In this document: in pieces, positions 53,913-62,581 of the stretch
Layout of the letters: each line of letters begins with the position of its first letter
How positions within the stretch are numbered: position 1 is the stretch's first letter
DNA from: Thalassomonas actiniarum
Lineage (GTDB): Bacteria > Pseudomonadota > Gammaproteobacteria > Enterobacterales > Alteromonadaceae
DNA length: 64,000 nucleotides
Direction of reading: 5' to 3'
Assembly (NCBI RefSeq): GCF_000948975.2
Contig: NZ_CP059735.1
Coordinates: 1,860,001-1,924,000 of the forward strand
Translations under genes and position numbers: made by a program
Notes under the pieces: generated by a model
Databases searched by the model: none
What the model saw: only the letters and a program-made list of their open reading frames with translations
What the model was told of the DNA's origin: nothing

Positions 53913-55040
53913 ATGGCGTTAGATATAACAGCTGATATGAATAAAATAAGCCAGCCCCTGCGGCCCGATAGCCAGGATTATCACAAGATACTTGCTTCGG
54001 GTTTGCCGTTACTGGATTTACGGGCGCCGGTGGAATTTGCCCGCGGCGCGTTTGAGCAGGCGGTTAATATTCCTTTGATGACAGACGATGAAAGGGCTGC
54101 TGTCGGCACCTGCTATAAAGAGCGGGGCCAGCAGGCGGCAATCGAACTGGGACATCGGCTGGTGTCGGGTAAAACCCGGCGGGATCGGGAGCAGGCATGG
54201 CAGCAATTTATCCTTGAGCATCCCGGCGGTTATTTATATTGTTTTCGCGGCGGTTTGCGCTCTCGCACGGTACAGGCGTTTTTAAAAGAAGCGGGTGTTC
54301 ACTATCCGCTGATCAAAGGCGGTTATAAGGCCTTAAGGCAATATTTGCTGGATCAGGTTGCTAAGTTAAGTGCCCACCCTTTGATGATCCTTGGCGGGAA
54401 AACCGGTTGTAATAAAACCGAGTTTATAACCAGTCGCAAGGATAGTCTCGACCTGGAAGGGGCGGCCGGTCACCGGGGATCCAGCTTCGGTGGTTTTGCC
54501 TGGCCGCAGTCGACCCAGATCACCTTTGAAAATAAACTGGCGCAGCAGTATATCCGCAGGGATTTTGCAAAAGGGCAGCGCATTCTGCTTGAAGATGAAG
54601 GGCGTGTTATCGGCAGTGTCCATGTGCCGCAGGAGCTGAGGGAAAAAATGCGGCTCTCGCCCGTGGTGGTGGTGGAAGAAAGCTTTGATTATCGCCTGGA
54701 GCAGCTTTTTAATGAATATATCGTGAAAATGCTGCAGGACTTTATTGCTTTAAAAGGGGAAGAGCCGGGCAGGGCTGCCTTTATCGAGTATTTTTTCCAA
54801 GGGGTGTTTAAGGTGCGTAAACGCTTGGGCATGCAAAGGTATCAGGCTTTACTCGGCTTGCTGGAACAAGCCGCTTCGGGACTGCACCGGGAGGATTTAA
54901 ATGGTTATTATGATGTGCTCAGGGATTTGATGGTGCAGTATTATGATCCCATGTATGACTATCAGCTGAGCTTAAAAAGCGAGCGTATTGTCTTTCGCGG
55001 TAACAGCGGCCAGTGCCGGACATATTTAGATGCACTTTAA
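53913..55040 (+). CDS. mnmH: tRNA 2-selenouridine synthase
   Basis: 375 residues. Replaces sulfur by selenium at the wobble 2-thiouridine of tRNA, using selenophosphate from SelD. Rhodanese-like domain with active Cys in YLYCFRGGLRSRT, then a P-loop domain. The P-loop reads GGKTGCNKTEF, with Asn where a Walker A usually has Gly (GxxxxGKT). The pattern RGSSFGG and DDGR-type EDEGRVIG segments follow. Start either ATG 53913 or the internal Met codon 9 (53937). Operon with selD. Confidence 0.93.
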   Translation: MALDITADMNKISQPLRPDSQDYHKILASGLPLLDLRAPVEFARGAFEQAVNIPLMTDDERAAVGTCYKERGQQAAIELGHRLVSGKTRRDREQAWQQFILEHPGGYLYCFRGGLRSRTVQAFLKEAGVHYPLIKGGYKALRQYLLDQVAKLSAHPLMILGGKTGCNKTEFITSRKDSLDLEGAAGHRGSSFGGFAWPQSTQITFENKLAQQYIRRDFAKGQRILLEDEGRVIGSVHVPQELREKMRLSPVVVVEESFDYRLEQLFNEYIVKMLQDFIALKGEEPGRAAFIEYFFQGVFKVRKRLGMQRYQALLGLLEQAASGLHREDLNGYYDVLRDLMVQYYDPMYDYQLSLKSERIVFRGNSGQCRTYLDAL

Positions 55041-55183
55041 TGTGTCTTTTTAATGACTTAAACCGGGCGTCTTTGTGATATGCTAGGGCGCATAAGCAGG
55101 GCGATGATAATGCCGATATCCGGGATATCTGTTATCTTTATTGTCATATAATTTAATAATCAAACAGTTAGTATCCTAATTCC

Positions 55184-56428
55184 ATGTTTCAACCGGTTAG
55201 CTTTTTTATTGGCTTACGTTACAGCCGTAGCCAGAACCGTTCCGGGTTCGTGTCTTTTATTACTTTCTTTTCCATTGCGGGGATTTTATTGGGGGTTGCC
55301 TCACTGATCACTGTGGTTTCCGTGATGAACGGTTTTGAAGGGGAGTTAAAGAAAAAAATTCTCGGCCTGGTGCCCCATGTGGTGATGTCCAAGCAGTCCC
55401 CCCAGGGCAAAACCCTGAGTATGTCAGACTGGCAGCAGCAAAGAACCAAGCTGTTAACTTACCCCGGGGTCAAGGCGGTGACGCCCTTTATCGAAAGCGA
55501 AGCCTTGATCCAGTCGCCCTCGACCCTGCAAGGGGTATTGCTGCAGGGCATTATCCCGGAATATGAGATCGGACATATTATTAACCAGCATATGGTGGCG
55601 GGAGATTTAGCCAGTTTGCAGGATACGCCCTATTCCCTGGTGATGGGGCAGGCGCTGGCGCATAAATTAGAAGTGAATGTCGGCGATAAAGTCCGCTTGG
55701 TGATCCCGAATAAAACCGTGTTTACCCCTATGGGGCGGGTGCCGGTGCAAAGAACGTTTACCCTGACCGGTATTTTTAATGTCGGTTCGCAAATTGACGA
55801 TGCCGTGGTTTATATCCACAGTAAAGCCGGTGCCAAGTTATTGCGCCGCAAAGGCGACGGCATTAACCAGCTCAGGTTATATCTTGACGATGCCTTTTAT
55901 GCCGGTGAACTTGCACCAAGGTTGCAACAGGACTTGCCGACGTATACTTTTGCCACCTGGAATGAAAGCCAGGGGGCGTTATTTGCTGCGGTCAGTATGG
56001 AAAAGAACATGATGTGGCTGATGCTGAGCCTGATTGTTGCCGTGGCCGCCTTTAATATTGTCTCGGCCCTGGTGATGGTGGTGATCGACAAGCAGGGGGA
56101 AATCGGCATCTTACAGACCCTGGGACTGGCCAGGGCGGAAATAGTGAAGATTTTTATTACCCAGGGCATGGTCAACGGTTTATGGGGCGTGATTTTGGGC
56201 AGCATCTCAGGCGTGCTGTTAACCTTGAACCTCAATACTTTGATGTCGGTAACCGGCATCAATATCTTTGGCCCCGGTTACGCCTCGCAGGTGTTACCGA
56301 TACAGCTTGAGGCCTGGAATGTCGCTGTGATTGTTTTTTCCGCGTTAATGATGAGTTTTGTTGCGACCTTGTATCCCGCCTACCGGGCATCGAAAACGCA
56401 ACCGGCAGAGGTTTTACGAAATGAATAA
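55184..56428 (+). CDS. lolC: Lipoprotein-releasing ABC permease subunit
   Basis: 414 residues with the FtsX/MacB layout: first helix (FITFFSIAGILLGVASLITVVSVMNGFEGELK), a periplasmic domain and three C-terminal helices (LMLSLIVAVAAFNIVSALVMVV ...). Works with LolD and LolE to hand mature lipoproteins from the inner membrane to LolA. First gene of lolCDE; its stop overlaps lolD by 8 nt. Confidence 0.93.
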   Translation: MFQPVSFFIGLRYSRSQNRSGFVSFITFFSIAGILLGVASLITVVSVMNGFEGELKKKILGLVPHVVMSKQSPQGKTLSMSDWQQQRTKLLTYPGVKAVTPFIESEALIQSPSTLQGVLLQGIIPEYEIGHIINQHMVAGDLASLQDTPYSLVMGQALAHKLEVNVGDKVRLVIPNKTVFTPMGRVPVQRTFTLTGIFNVGSQIDDAVVYIHSKAGAKLLRRKGDGINQLRLYLDDAFYAGELAPRLQQDLPTYTFATWNESQGALFAAVSMEKNMMWLMLSLIVAVAAFNIVSALVMVVIDKQGEIGILQTLGLARAEIVKIFITQGMVNGLWGVILGSISGVLLTLNLNTLMSVTGINIFGPGYASQVLPIQLEAWNVAVIVFSALMMSFVATLYPAYRASKTQPAEVLRNE

Positions 56429-57125
56429 GGTGTTAGTTTGCCAACAGTTAAAAAAATCCTACCAGCAAGGCCAGATAGAAACCAAGGTTTTGCAGGGCTT
56501 AGACCTGGAGGTTGAGCAGGGGGAGTTGTTGGCGGTAGTGGGCAGCTCGGGTTGCGGTAAGAGTACGTTTTTACATTTAGCCGGTGCGCTGGATGTGCCG
56601 ACCTCAGGTGAGGTCTTTATCAATGATGTTAATATCCACAAATTATCGGATAAGGAAAGGGCGGCCTTTCGCAACCGCCATATCGGTTTTATTTACCAGT
56701 TCCATCACCTGATGATGGAGTTCTCGGCACTGGAAAATGTTGCTATGCCGTTACTTATCCGCGGTGATAATGCCAAGAGCGCCCGGGAAAAGGCGCAGGC
56801 TATGCTGGCCAAAGTCGGGCTGGATCACAGGTGTGCCCACCGGCCGGGAGAACTCTCGGGAGGTGAGCGCCAGCGCGTTGCTATCGCCCGTGCCCTGGTG
56901 ACTGAGCCGTCGCTGATTTTGGCAGATGAACCCACAGGTAACCTCGACTTTGATACCGCAGAGCAAATCTTCCAGCTGCTTAAAGCATTAAATGCCAGCG
57001 TCAATACCAGCTTTGTTATTGTCACCCATGATCTTGGCCTGGCGGCGCGCATGGATCGCCAGCTGAAACTTGACCATGGCAAGTTATTGCCTATGGCTAG
57101 ACGGCAGGAAGTGACCAATGTTTAA
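56421..57125 (+). CDS. lolD: Lipoprotein-releasing ABC ATPase
   Basis: 234 residues. ATPase of LolCDE with Walker A GSSGCGKSTFLH, Q-loop FIYQFHHLM, signature LSGGERQRVAIARA and Walker B ILADEPTGNLDFDT. FHHLMMEFSALENV is the LolD-type region. The ATG at 56421 overlaps the end of lolC, although the frame is open upstream within lolC. Its stop overlaps lolE by 8 nt. Confidence 0.94.
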   Translation: MNKVLVCQQLKKSYQQGQIETKVLQGLDLEVEQGELLAVVGSSGCGKSTFLHLAGALDVPTSGEVFINDVNIHKLSDKERAAFRNRHIGFIYQFHHLMMEFSALENVAMPLLIRGDNAKSAREKAQAMLAKVGLDHRCAHRPGELSGGERQRVAIARALVTEPSLILADEPTGNLDFDTAEQIFQLLKALNASVNTSFVIVTHDLGLAARMDRQLKLDHGKLLPMARRQEVTNV

Positions 57126-58422
57126 GCCGCTCAGCTTATTTCTTGGCCTGCGTTATGTACGCAGCCGCCATGGCAATGGCTTTTCTTCGTTTATTTCCGC
57201 CTCGTCCACTATCGGTATCGCCTTGGGGGTTATGGTGTTGATCGTGGTGTTATCCGCCATGAACGGTTTTGAGCGGGAACTTGCCCAGCGGTTATTGTCG
57301 ATTGTGCCCCATGCGGAAATTATTGGCGTTAATGAGCCGATGAAGCATTGGCGCCAGCAAGTGAATAAAGTGGAAGAAAATCCCCGTGTGATTGCCGCCG
57401 CGCCGGTGATCAAGATGTCGGGTATGATGCAAAAAAATGCCGAGTTAAAAGCGGTGGAACTCAGGGGGGTGGATATTACCCTGGAAAAGCAGGTATCGAG
57501 CATAGAAGATTATATGGTTGACGGCCACTGGTTAACTTCCACGGGCAATAACGGGACAGCAGGTGCTGGTAACTTGCCTGACAACCAGGTGGTGTTAGGC
57601 GCCGGTATTGCGAAAAAGCTGCGGGTGAAAGTAGGGGATACGGTGCAGGTTTTACTGCCTAAGCAGACCTTGTCTCCCCAGCAAAAACAGCAACAGCTGA
57701 GCCGCAGTTTCCAGGGCATATTAACCCGTAACCTGGTGGTGACCGGGATCTTTAAATTCGGCGGCACGGTAGATGACAGCCTGGCCTATATTTCTTTGTC
57801 GCAGGCCGGGGATATCAGCCATTTGAAGCAAGGCCAGGTGCATGGCATACGTTTAAAAATAGATGATGTCTTCCAGGCGCCGGGCATTGCCCGTGAAGTG
57901 GCCTATCAGATAGATCATTATGTCTATATCTATGACTGGACCCGAAGCCAGGGACATTTGTTTAACGACATTCAGCTGGTGCGTATGGTGATGTTCATCG
58001 TGCTGGTGCTGGTGATTGCCGTGGCGAGTTTTAATATTGTTTCTACCCTGATCATGGCGGTGAATGAGAAAAAAGGCGATATCGCCATTTTAAAAACCAT
58101 GGGGGCGGGTACCGGTGTGGTGATGATCACCTTTATTATCCAGGGGGCGGTCAACGGTATTTTAGGCTCAGTGATCGGTGCTTTGCTCGGGGTTTATCTG
58201 GCCCTGAACCTGACGGATATTATTTTAGCGATAGAAGGTTTGTTCCAGGTGAAGTTTTTATCGGCGGATGTGTATTTTATCGATTTCTTACCCAGCTTGT
58301 TAAACTGGCCGGATGTTTACATTACCGTTATTACCGCTTTGGTGATGAGTTTGCTGGCCACCATTTATCCCGCCTGGCGTGCCACTAAAGTTGAACCGGC
58401 TCAGGTGTTGGGGCAGCTGTAA
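57118..58422 (+). CDS. lolE: Lipoprotein-releasing ABC permease subunit
   Basis: 434 residues, same layout as LolC: first helix region (FSSFISASSTIGIALGVMVL), conserved VVLSAMNGFERELAQRLLSIVPHAEI, a periplasmic domain and C-terminal helices (LVIAVASFNIVSTLIMAVNEKKGD). It completes lolCDE. In relatives this operon is often directly followed by the DUF2062 gene; here about 0.9 kb of accessory DNA lies between. Confidence 0.94.
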   Translation: MFKPLSLFLGLRYVRSRHGNGFSSFISASSTIGIALGVMVLIVVLSAMNGFERELAQRLLSIVPHAEIIGVNEPMKHWRQQVNKVEENPRVIAAAPVIKMSGMMQKNAELKAVELRGVDITLEKQVSSIEDYMVDGHWLTSTGNNGTAGAGNLPDNQVVLGAGIAKKLRVKVGDTVQVLLPKQTLSPQQKQQQLSRSFQGILTRNLVVTGIFKFGGTVDDSLAYISLSQAGDISHLKQGQVHGIRLKIDDVFQAPGIAREVAYQIDHYVYIYDWTRSQGHLFNDIQLVRMVMFIVLVLVIAVASFNIVSTLIMAVNEKKGDIAILKTMGAGTGVVMITFIIQGAVNGILGSVIGALLGVYLALNLTDIILAIEGLFQVKFLSADVYFIDFLPSLLNWPDVYITVITALVMSLLATIYPAWRATKVEPAQVLGQL

Positions 58423-58549
58423 ATATTAAACTCTCTTAAAATAAGGATTTTTTTGAGGGAGTTTATGATTGTAAGAGTGAGGTTATTTTCAGTCAGCATT
58501 AATATTACTTACATCTACAATTAATGGGACGAGTCAAAGGAATGATGAC

Positions 58550-59073
58550 ATGCATTTTCAAAAACTTTGGGATAATCACCCGACAATACTTGGACAAGAC
58601 AACCCGTGCAGTACCGATGGTAGTCCAAATTTTTCCAATCAATGTGCCATAAAACTTGGCGTGGCGTTAGCCAGATGTGGTGTTGTCACCTCTTCTTTCC
58701 CCGGGGCAACTCATTGTTGGCATGGCCATAATAAGTCAGAAGGACATATTATCCGCGCTGAAGAGCTTGCCAATGCCTTAGATCGTTTTACAGTCGCGGG
58801 TATTCAAAAGTTGCAGAAGATTAACCCGAAAATTATTTTGAAGAAATAAGAAGCAAAAAAGCAATTATCTTTTTTAAGGATTATTGGCAAAGAAGTACTA
58901 ATGGAAAACAAGAGTTATTTCGCAACCGAAGTGGCGATCACATTGATCTTTGGAATGGTAGCAGACTAACTGACTGGAAAACCTGGCTCAGGGTTAGGCT
59001 TAATTTTGTGATCCCTGGAGTATGGTCAGACTTAAGGCACGCTAAAGAAATATGGTTTTGGAGGCTTTTATGA
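58550..59073 (+). pseudogene. Tae4-type T6SS amidase effector, frameshifted
   Basis: Type VI secretion amidase effector 4 cleaves the peptide stem of peptidoglycan in the periplasm of rivals. The first frame (58550-58849) has LWDNHPTILGQDNPCS, the catalytic Cys32 in SNQCAIKLGVAL and HIIRAEELANAL, and stops early. The rest, AIIFFKDYWQRS and RSGDHIDLWNGSRLTDW with the catalytic His and Asp, continues in another frame to TGA 59071-59073. One base missing in the T-run at about 58834-58839 explains it: restoring it gives a 174-residue protein. The gene is inactive unless the sequence is in error or ribosomes slip. The first part was recognised from the Tae4 motif pattern, not a search. Confidence 0.75.
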
Positions 59074-59297
59074 TTATACGGCTCCTATATATATTGCTGT
59101 TTTCCTTTCTGGGTGCGCTAGTAGTATATGGTGTTGCATGGGTATTGGGTTGGGCGTTTGGTCCTTTATATAGCAGTGAAGCTGATATGAGCCGCAACTT
59201 TGTTATTTATCTGGTTATCACTGCTGCTTTTATCTTTGTAGGCGGTGTTGTGGGAAATTTTTTGTATTTAAAACGGCTGATAAAACAAGGTGGTTGA
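59070..59297 (+). CDS. Small membrane protein coupled to Tae4, candidate immunity protein
   Basis: 75 residues from ATG 59070. GGAGG at 59060-59064 lies 5 nt before it and the ATG overlaps the effector's TGA (ATGA), so it is co-translated with the amidase reading. Two membrane helices (LLYILLFSFLGALVVYGVAWVLG and VIYLVITAAFIFVGGVVGNFL) with a basic C-terminus (LKRLIKQGG). Known Tae4 immunity proteins (Tai4) are soluble and periplasmic; this differs. The immunity role is an inference from position. It could also be an unrelated small membrane protein. Confidence 0.6.
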   Translation: MIIRLLYILLFSFLGALVVYGVAWVLGWAFGPLYSSEADMSRNFVIYLVITAAFIFVGGVVGNFLYLKRLIKQGG

Positions 59298-59341
59298 GTT
59301 TTGAATAATTTGTGCTCTGGATTGATTTGAATAGTTAAAAT

Positions 59342-59371
59342 AAAGGAGACAGTTCATCAACTATCTCCTTT
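59342..59371. terminator. Bidirectional hairpin terminator
   Basis: AAAGGAGA (59342-59349) and TCTCCTTT (59364-59371) enclose a second stem AGTT / AACT. AT-rich runs follow on both sides. It ends the rightward Tae4/membrane-protein transcript and the leftward DUF2062 gene. Confidence 0.75.
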
Positions 59372-59375
59372 ATTA

Positions 59376-59906
59376 TTATTTCTCAACAGAGTTGATATTG
59401 CGCAGTTTACGTTTTCCCCACTCTTTTACTACCGAGTGGCGCCATAACGCCTGGATACCGAAATAGCCGATAATGGAAAAGAGCACGGATAATACGGCGC
59501 AGCCCAGGAAAAAGGCCGGGCCTATGGTCGATAAGCTGTCGAGCACCCATTGCCAGCTGGCTTCAAAAGCAAATTCCTGCTCCGGCACCCCGAGGATCAA
59601 GGTACCTACCAGGTAACAGAAATAAAAAATGGCCGGCATGGTTAAAGGGTTAGTGATCCATACCAGGGCAATGGATAACGGCAGGTTGGCATGTACTATA
59701 ATGGCAATACCCGCTGCCAGTATCATTTGAAACGGCACAGGCACAAAGGCGAAAAACAAGCCGACGGCGAAGGCTTTCGCGACAGATCTGCGGTTCAGGT
59801 GCCACAGGTTGGGGTTGTGCAACAACTCGCCAAAGATGCTTAAATGCTTGTGATTTTTTATCTTGTTATGATCTGGCATCATACGCTTGATGATTTTTTT
59901 TGGCAT
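59376..59906 (-). CDS. DUF2062 membrane protein
   Basis: 176 residues with a hydrophilic N-terminus and three to four helices (AFAVGLFFAFVPVPFQMILAAG, LPLSIALVWITNPLTMPAIFYFCYLVG, IGPAFFLGCAVLSVLFSIIGYFG). The signature WITNPLTMPAIFYFCY is that of DUF2062. Function unknown. In related genomes it lies beside comEC as here; the two starts are 35 nt apart and divergent. Confidence 0.88.
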   Translation of the reverse strand: MPKKIIKRMMPDHNKIKNHKHLSIFGELLHNPNLWHLNRRSVAKAFAVGLFFAFVPVPFQMILAAGIAIIVHANLPLSIALVWITNPLTMPAIFYFCYLVGTLILGVPEQEFAFEASWQWVLDSLSTIGPAFFLGCAVLSVLFSIIGYFGIQALWRHSVVKEWGKRKLRNINSVEK

Positions 59907-59941
59907 ACACTCTTTACTGTAATTGGAACTAAAGGTTCACT

Positions 59942-62407
59942 ATGGACTGGTGGCTGTTAAGCTTCTTTCTTGGTGCTATATTGTCACTATTTCTGCCAAT
60001 AGTACCAGCGCTTTTTTACCTATCTTTGTTTTTTATCACAGTTATTGGTCATTATTATTACAAGCCCTTGAAAAATTCCAGCGGCTTAGTGCTGGGGTTG
60101 TTGTGGATGATGCTGCATGCCTACCTGTACCAAAACAGCTGGCAGCTAAATGATGTCGAGCCAAACACGCTGGCGGGTAAAGCTGTGGTATTGCAGGGGC
60201 AGGTGATTACGTTGCCGGTAACTGCCCCCGGCGGTTATGACAAGGATAAAGTCCAGGATATCAGCCGCTTTAACTTTCGTGTTGATAAACTCAACCAGAA
60301 GCCGCTGAATCGCAGTTTTATTGTCCGGCTGCGCTGGGATAACGCCGGGGTTAAACCTGCTTTAGGGCAGGAGTACCAATTAACGGTACGTATGAAGCCG
60401 GCCCATGGCCTGGCCAATCCCGGCGGTTTTAGCTACCAGACCTGGCTGCGTTATAAGCATATCGCAGCGACCGGTTATGTGTTGGATAAACCTTTACCAC
60501 TGTTATTAGGGGGTGATCTCCCGGTGCGTCAGCGCCTTTTTAGCCGTTATCTGCAGCTATTGCCGCCCGCAGAGGTTGCAGCCTTGCTGCCAGCCTTAAG
60601 TTTTGGTGAACGCAGCGGTATTTCTCAAGAGATGTGGCAGGTATTGCAAAGCAGCGGCACTTCACACCTGATGGCTATTTCCGGGTTACACCTGGGCTTA
60701 GTCGCCACCGGCAGTTTTTTTGTGATCTTGTGGCTGTTAAGGAGGTTTCCCCTAGCTGCAGTGCTACCCCAAGGGTTGACCCTGGCCCTGATGCAGATAA
60801 ACCTTAACAAGCTGGCGATTGCCGCGAGTTTAGCTATTACCTTGTTTTATGCCTACCTGGCCGGATTTTCCTTACCGACGCAAAGGGCGTTGGTGATGTT
60901 GCTTTTGTACTGGGGCATACGCCTTGCCGGGGGCAAATTCACTTTGAGGCGCTGGCTGCTGATCGCTTTATTTTTATTGACACTTATCGATCCTTTTAGT
61001 TTATTCAGCGCCAGTTTCTGGTTATCGGTCTATGCCATCTGCTGTATTTTTTTGTTGTTATGGCGTTTTGGTACCGTATTTGACCAGGGCAGTAAAGCTA
61101 AAAAAGTCGTTAAGTCCCTGCTGATCATTCAATTGGGACTGACGTTGTTTATGATGCCGGTTACCGCGCTGTTTTTTCATCAGTTTTCCCTGGCATCTTT
61201 TCTGGCCAATATTGTCGCCGTCCCTTATATGAGTCTGATTTCTATCCCCTTATGTTTGCTGTCGGCGCTGAGTTTGTTTATTAGCGACTCCCTGGCAAGC
61301 CTCTTTATGAATATGGCGCTGCAGAGCCTGGAGCTTTTGTGGACTTACCTGGTGTTTCTTTCCGGGCAAAGCTGGGCTTTGATCAGTTTATCCCTTAACC
61401 AGGTTTATTATTTATGTGTCTTTTTGCTGCTGGTGATGGCCTGGTGTTTTTTATCGCCAAACCTGTTGCATCCCTGGCATTTGCTCAGCGGAAAGGATGA
61501 TAACCGTTGGCAAAGGGGAAGGGCGGGGCTTTTGCAAAAACCTGCAATGAGCGTGCTGCTAGTGGCGGGCATTGCTATTACCGGGTTTTCCTTATCCGGG
61601 TTAAGGGCACCGCTGATATCCGACCCGCCAGCTGCTGAAAGCGTGAATCAGCCTTTGAACAGTCCCTGGCAAGTGCATGTGCTTGATGTCGGCCAGGGGC
61701 TGGCGGTGATTATCCGCCGGGGCAGCCGGGCCATTCTCTATGATACCGGCGCCGCTTATCCCGGAGGTTTTAACCTGGCGCAAAGCGTGATTTTACCTTT
61801 TTTGCAATATCAGGGCTTAGCTGGTTTGGACAAAGTGATTATCAGCCACAGCGATAATGACCATGCCGGCGGTTTGCCTGTGCTTAAAGCTGAAGTGGTA
61901 ATCGATGAAGTTATGGCCAATGACCCGGTGCTCGAAGGGCGGGGGATTTGCCTTTTGGGACATGACTTTAACTGGCAGGGACTGCACTTTTCCATGCTAT
62001 GGCCGCCGGATATCAAAGGGGAAGCCAACGATGATTCCTGTGTGATTAAAATCAGCGACGGGGTCCATTCACTGTTATTGACCGGGGATATCTCGAAAAA
62101 GGTTGAGTCGAAGCTGTTAAGCAAACTCAGCCATAGCCAGGTACTTATTGCTCCGCACCATGGTTCAAAAAGTTCTTCCAGCCAGGCATTTATAAATCGG
62201 GTCTCGCCCCGATACGTGATTTTCAGCGCCGGTTATTTAAATCGCTGGCACATGCCCAGTGCAGAAGTGCTGGCACGTTACCAAAAAGCGCAACCTGAGA
62301 TTTTTACCACCGCCGAAAGTGGCATGATACAGCTTGAATTTAGCCAGTCAGGCATCCATATCAAGCAATACCGGCAGGATTTATGGCCGTTCTGGTTTGC
62401 CAATTGA
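59942..62407 (+). CDS. comEC: DNA internalisation competence protein ComEC/Rec2
   Basis: 821 residues. N-terminal hydrophobic region and OB-like segment (AGKAVVLQGQVITLPVTAPG), the Competence membrane domain (LMAISGLHLGLVATGSFF, FWLSVYAICCIFLLLWR) and a C-terminal metallo-beta-lactamase-like domain (VLDVGQGLAVIIRRG, HSDNDHAGGLPVL, HHGSKSSSSQAF). Forms the channel for single-stranded DNA entry in natural transformation. Full-length, with standard zinc-binding motif HxDxDH and HHGS. Followed by msbA. Confidence 0.93.
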   Translation: MDWWLLSFFLGAILSLFLPIVPALFYLSLFFITVIGHYYYKPLKNSSGLVLGLLWMMLHAYLYQNSWQLNDVEPNTLAGKAVVLQGQVITLPVTAPGGYDKDKVQDISRFNFRVDKLNQKPLNRSFIVRLRWDNAGVKPALGQEYQLTVRMKPAHGLANPGGFSYQTWLRYKHIAATGYVLDKPLPLLLGGDLPVRQRLFSRYLQLLPPAEVAALLPALSFGERSGISQEMWQVLQSSGTSHLMAISGLHLGLVATGSFFVILWLLRRFPLAAVLPQGLTLALMQINLNKLAIAASLAITLFYAYLAGFSLPTQRALVMLLLYWGIRLAGGKFTLRRWLLIALFLLTLIDPFSLFSASFWLSVYAICCIFLLLWRFGTVFDQGSKAKKVVKSLLIIQLGLTLFMMPVTALFFHQFSLASFLANIVAVPYMSLISIPLCLLSALSLFISDSLASLFMNMALQSLELLWTYLVFLSGQSWALISLSLNQVYYLCVFLLLVMAWCFLSPNLLHPWHLLSGKDDNRWQRGRAGLLQKPAMSVLLVAGIAITGFSLSGLRAPLISDPPAAESVNQPLNSPWQVHVLDVGQGLAVIIRRGSRAILYDTGAAYPGGFNLAQSVILPFLQYQGLAGLDKVIISHSDNDHAGGLPVLKAEVVIDEVMANDPVLEGRGICLLGHDFNWQGLHFSMLWPPDIKGEANDDSCVIKISDGVHSLLLTGDISKKVESKLLSKLSHSQVLIAPHHGSKSSSSQAFINRVSPRYVIFSAGYLNRWHMPSAEVLARYQKAQPEIFTTAESGMIQLEFSQSGIHIKQYRQDLWPFWFAN

Positions 62408-62581
62408 GTCTTATTTGCGCCAGAGCAGTTACTGGCGTAGTTAATTAGTTGGTTGAACTGCAAAATAACGCTAGAATAGCCCGAAATTAAACGGCACTGC
62501 CAGATGCTAATTCATTTACGCAGTCATTTTTTCAAATACATTTACGCAGCAATTTTTTACGAAGTAACCAAGAGAGACTGA

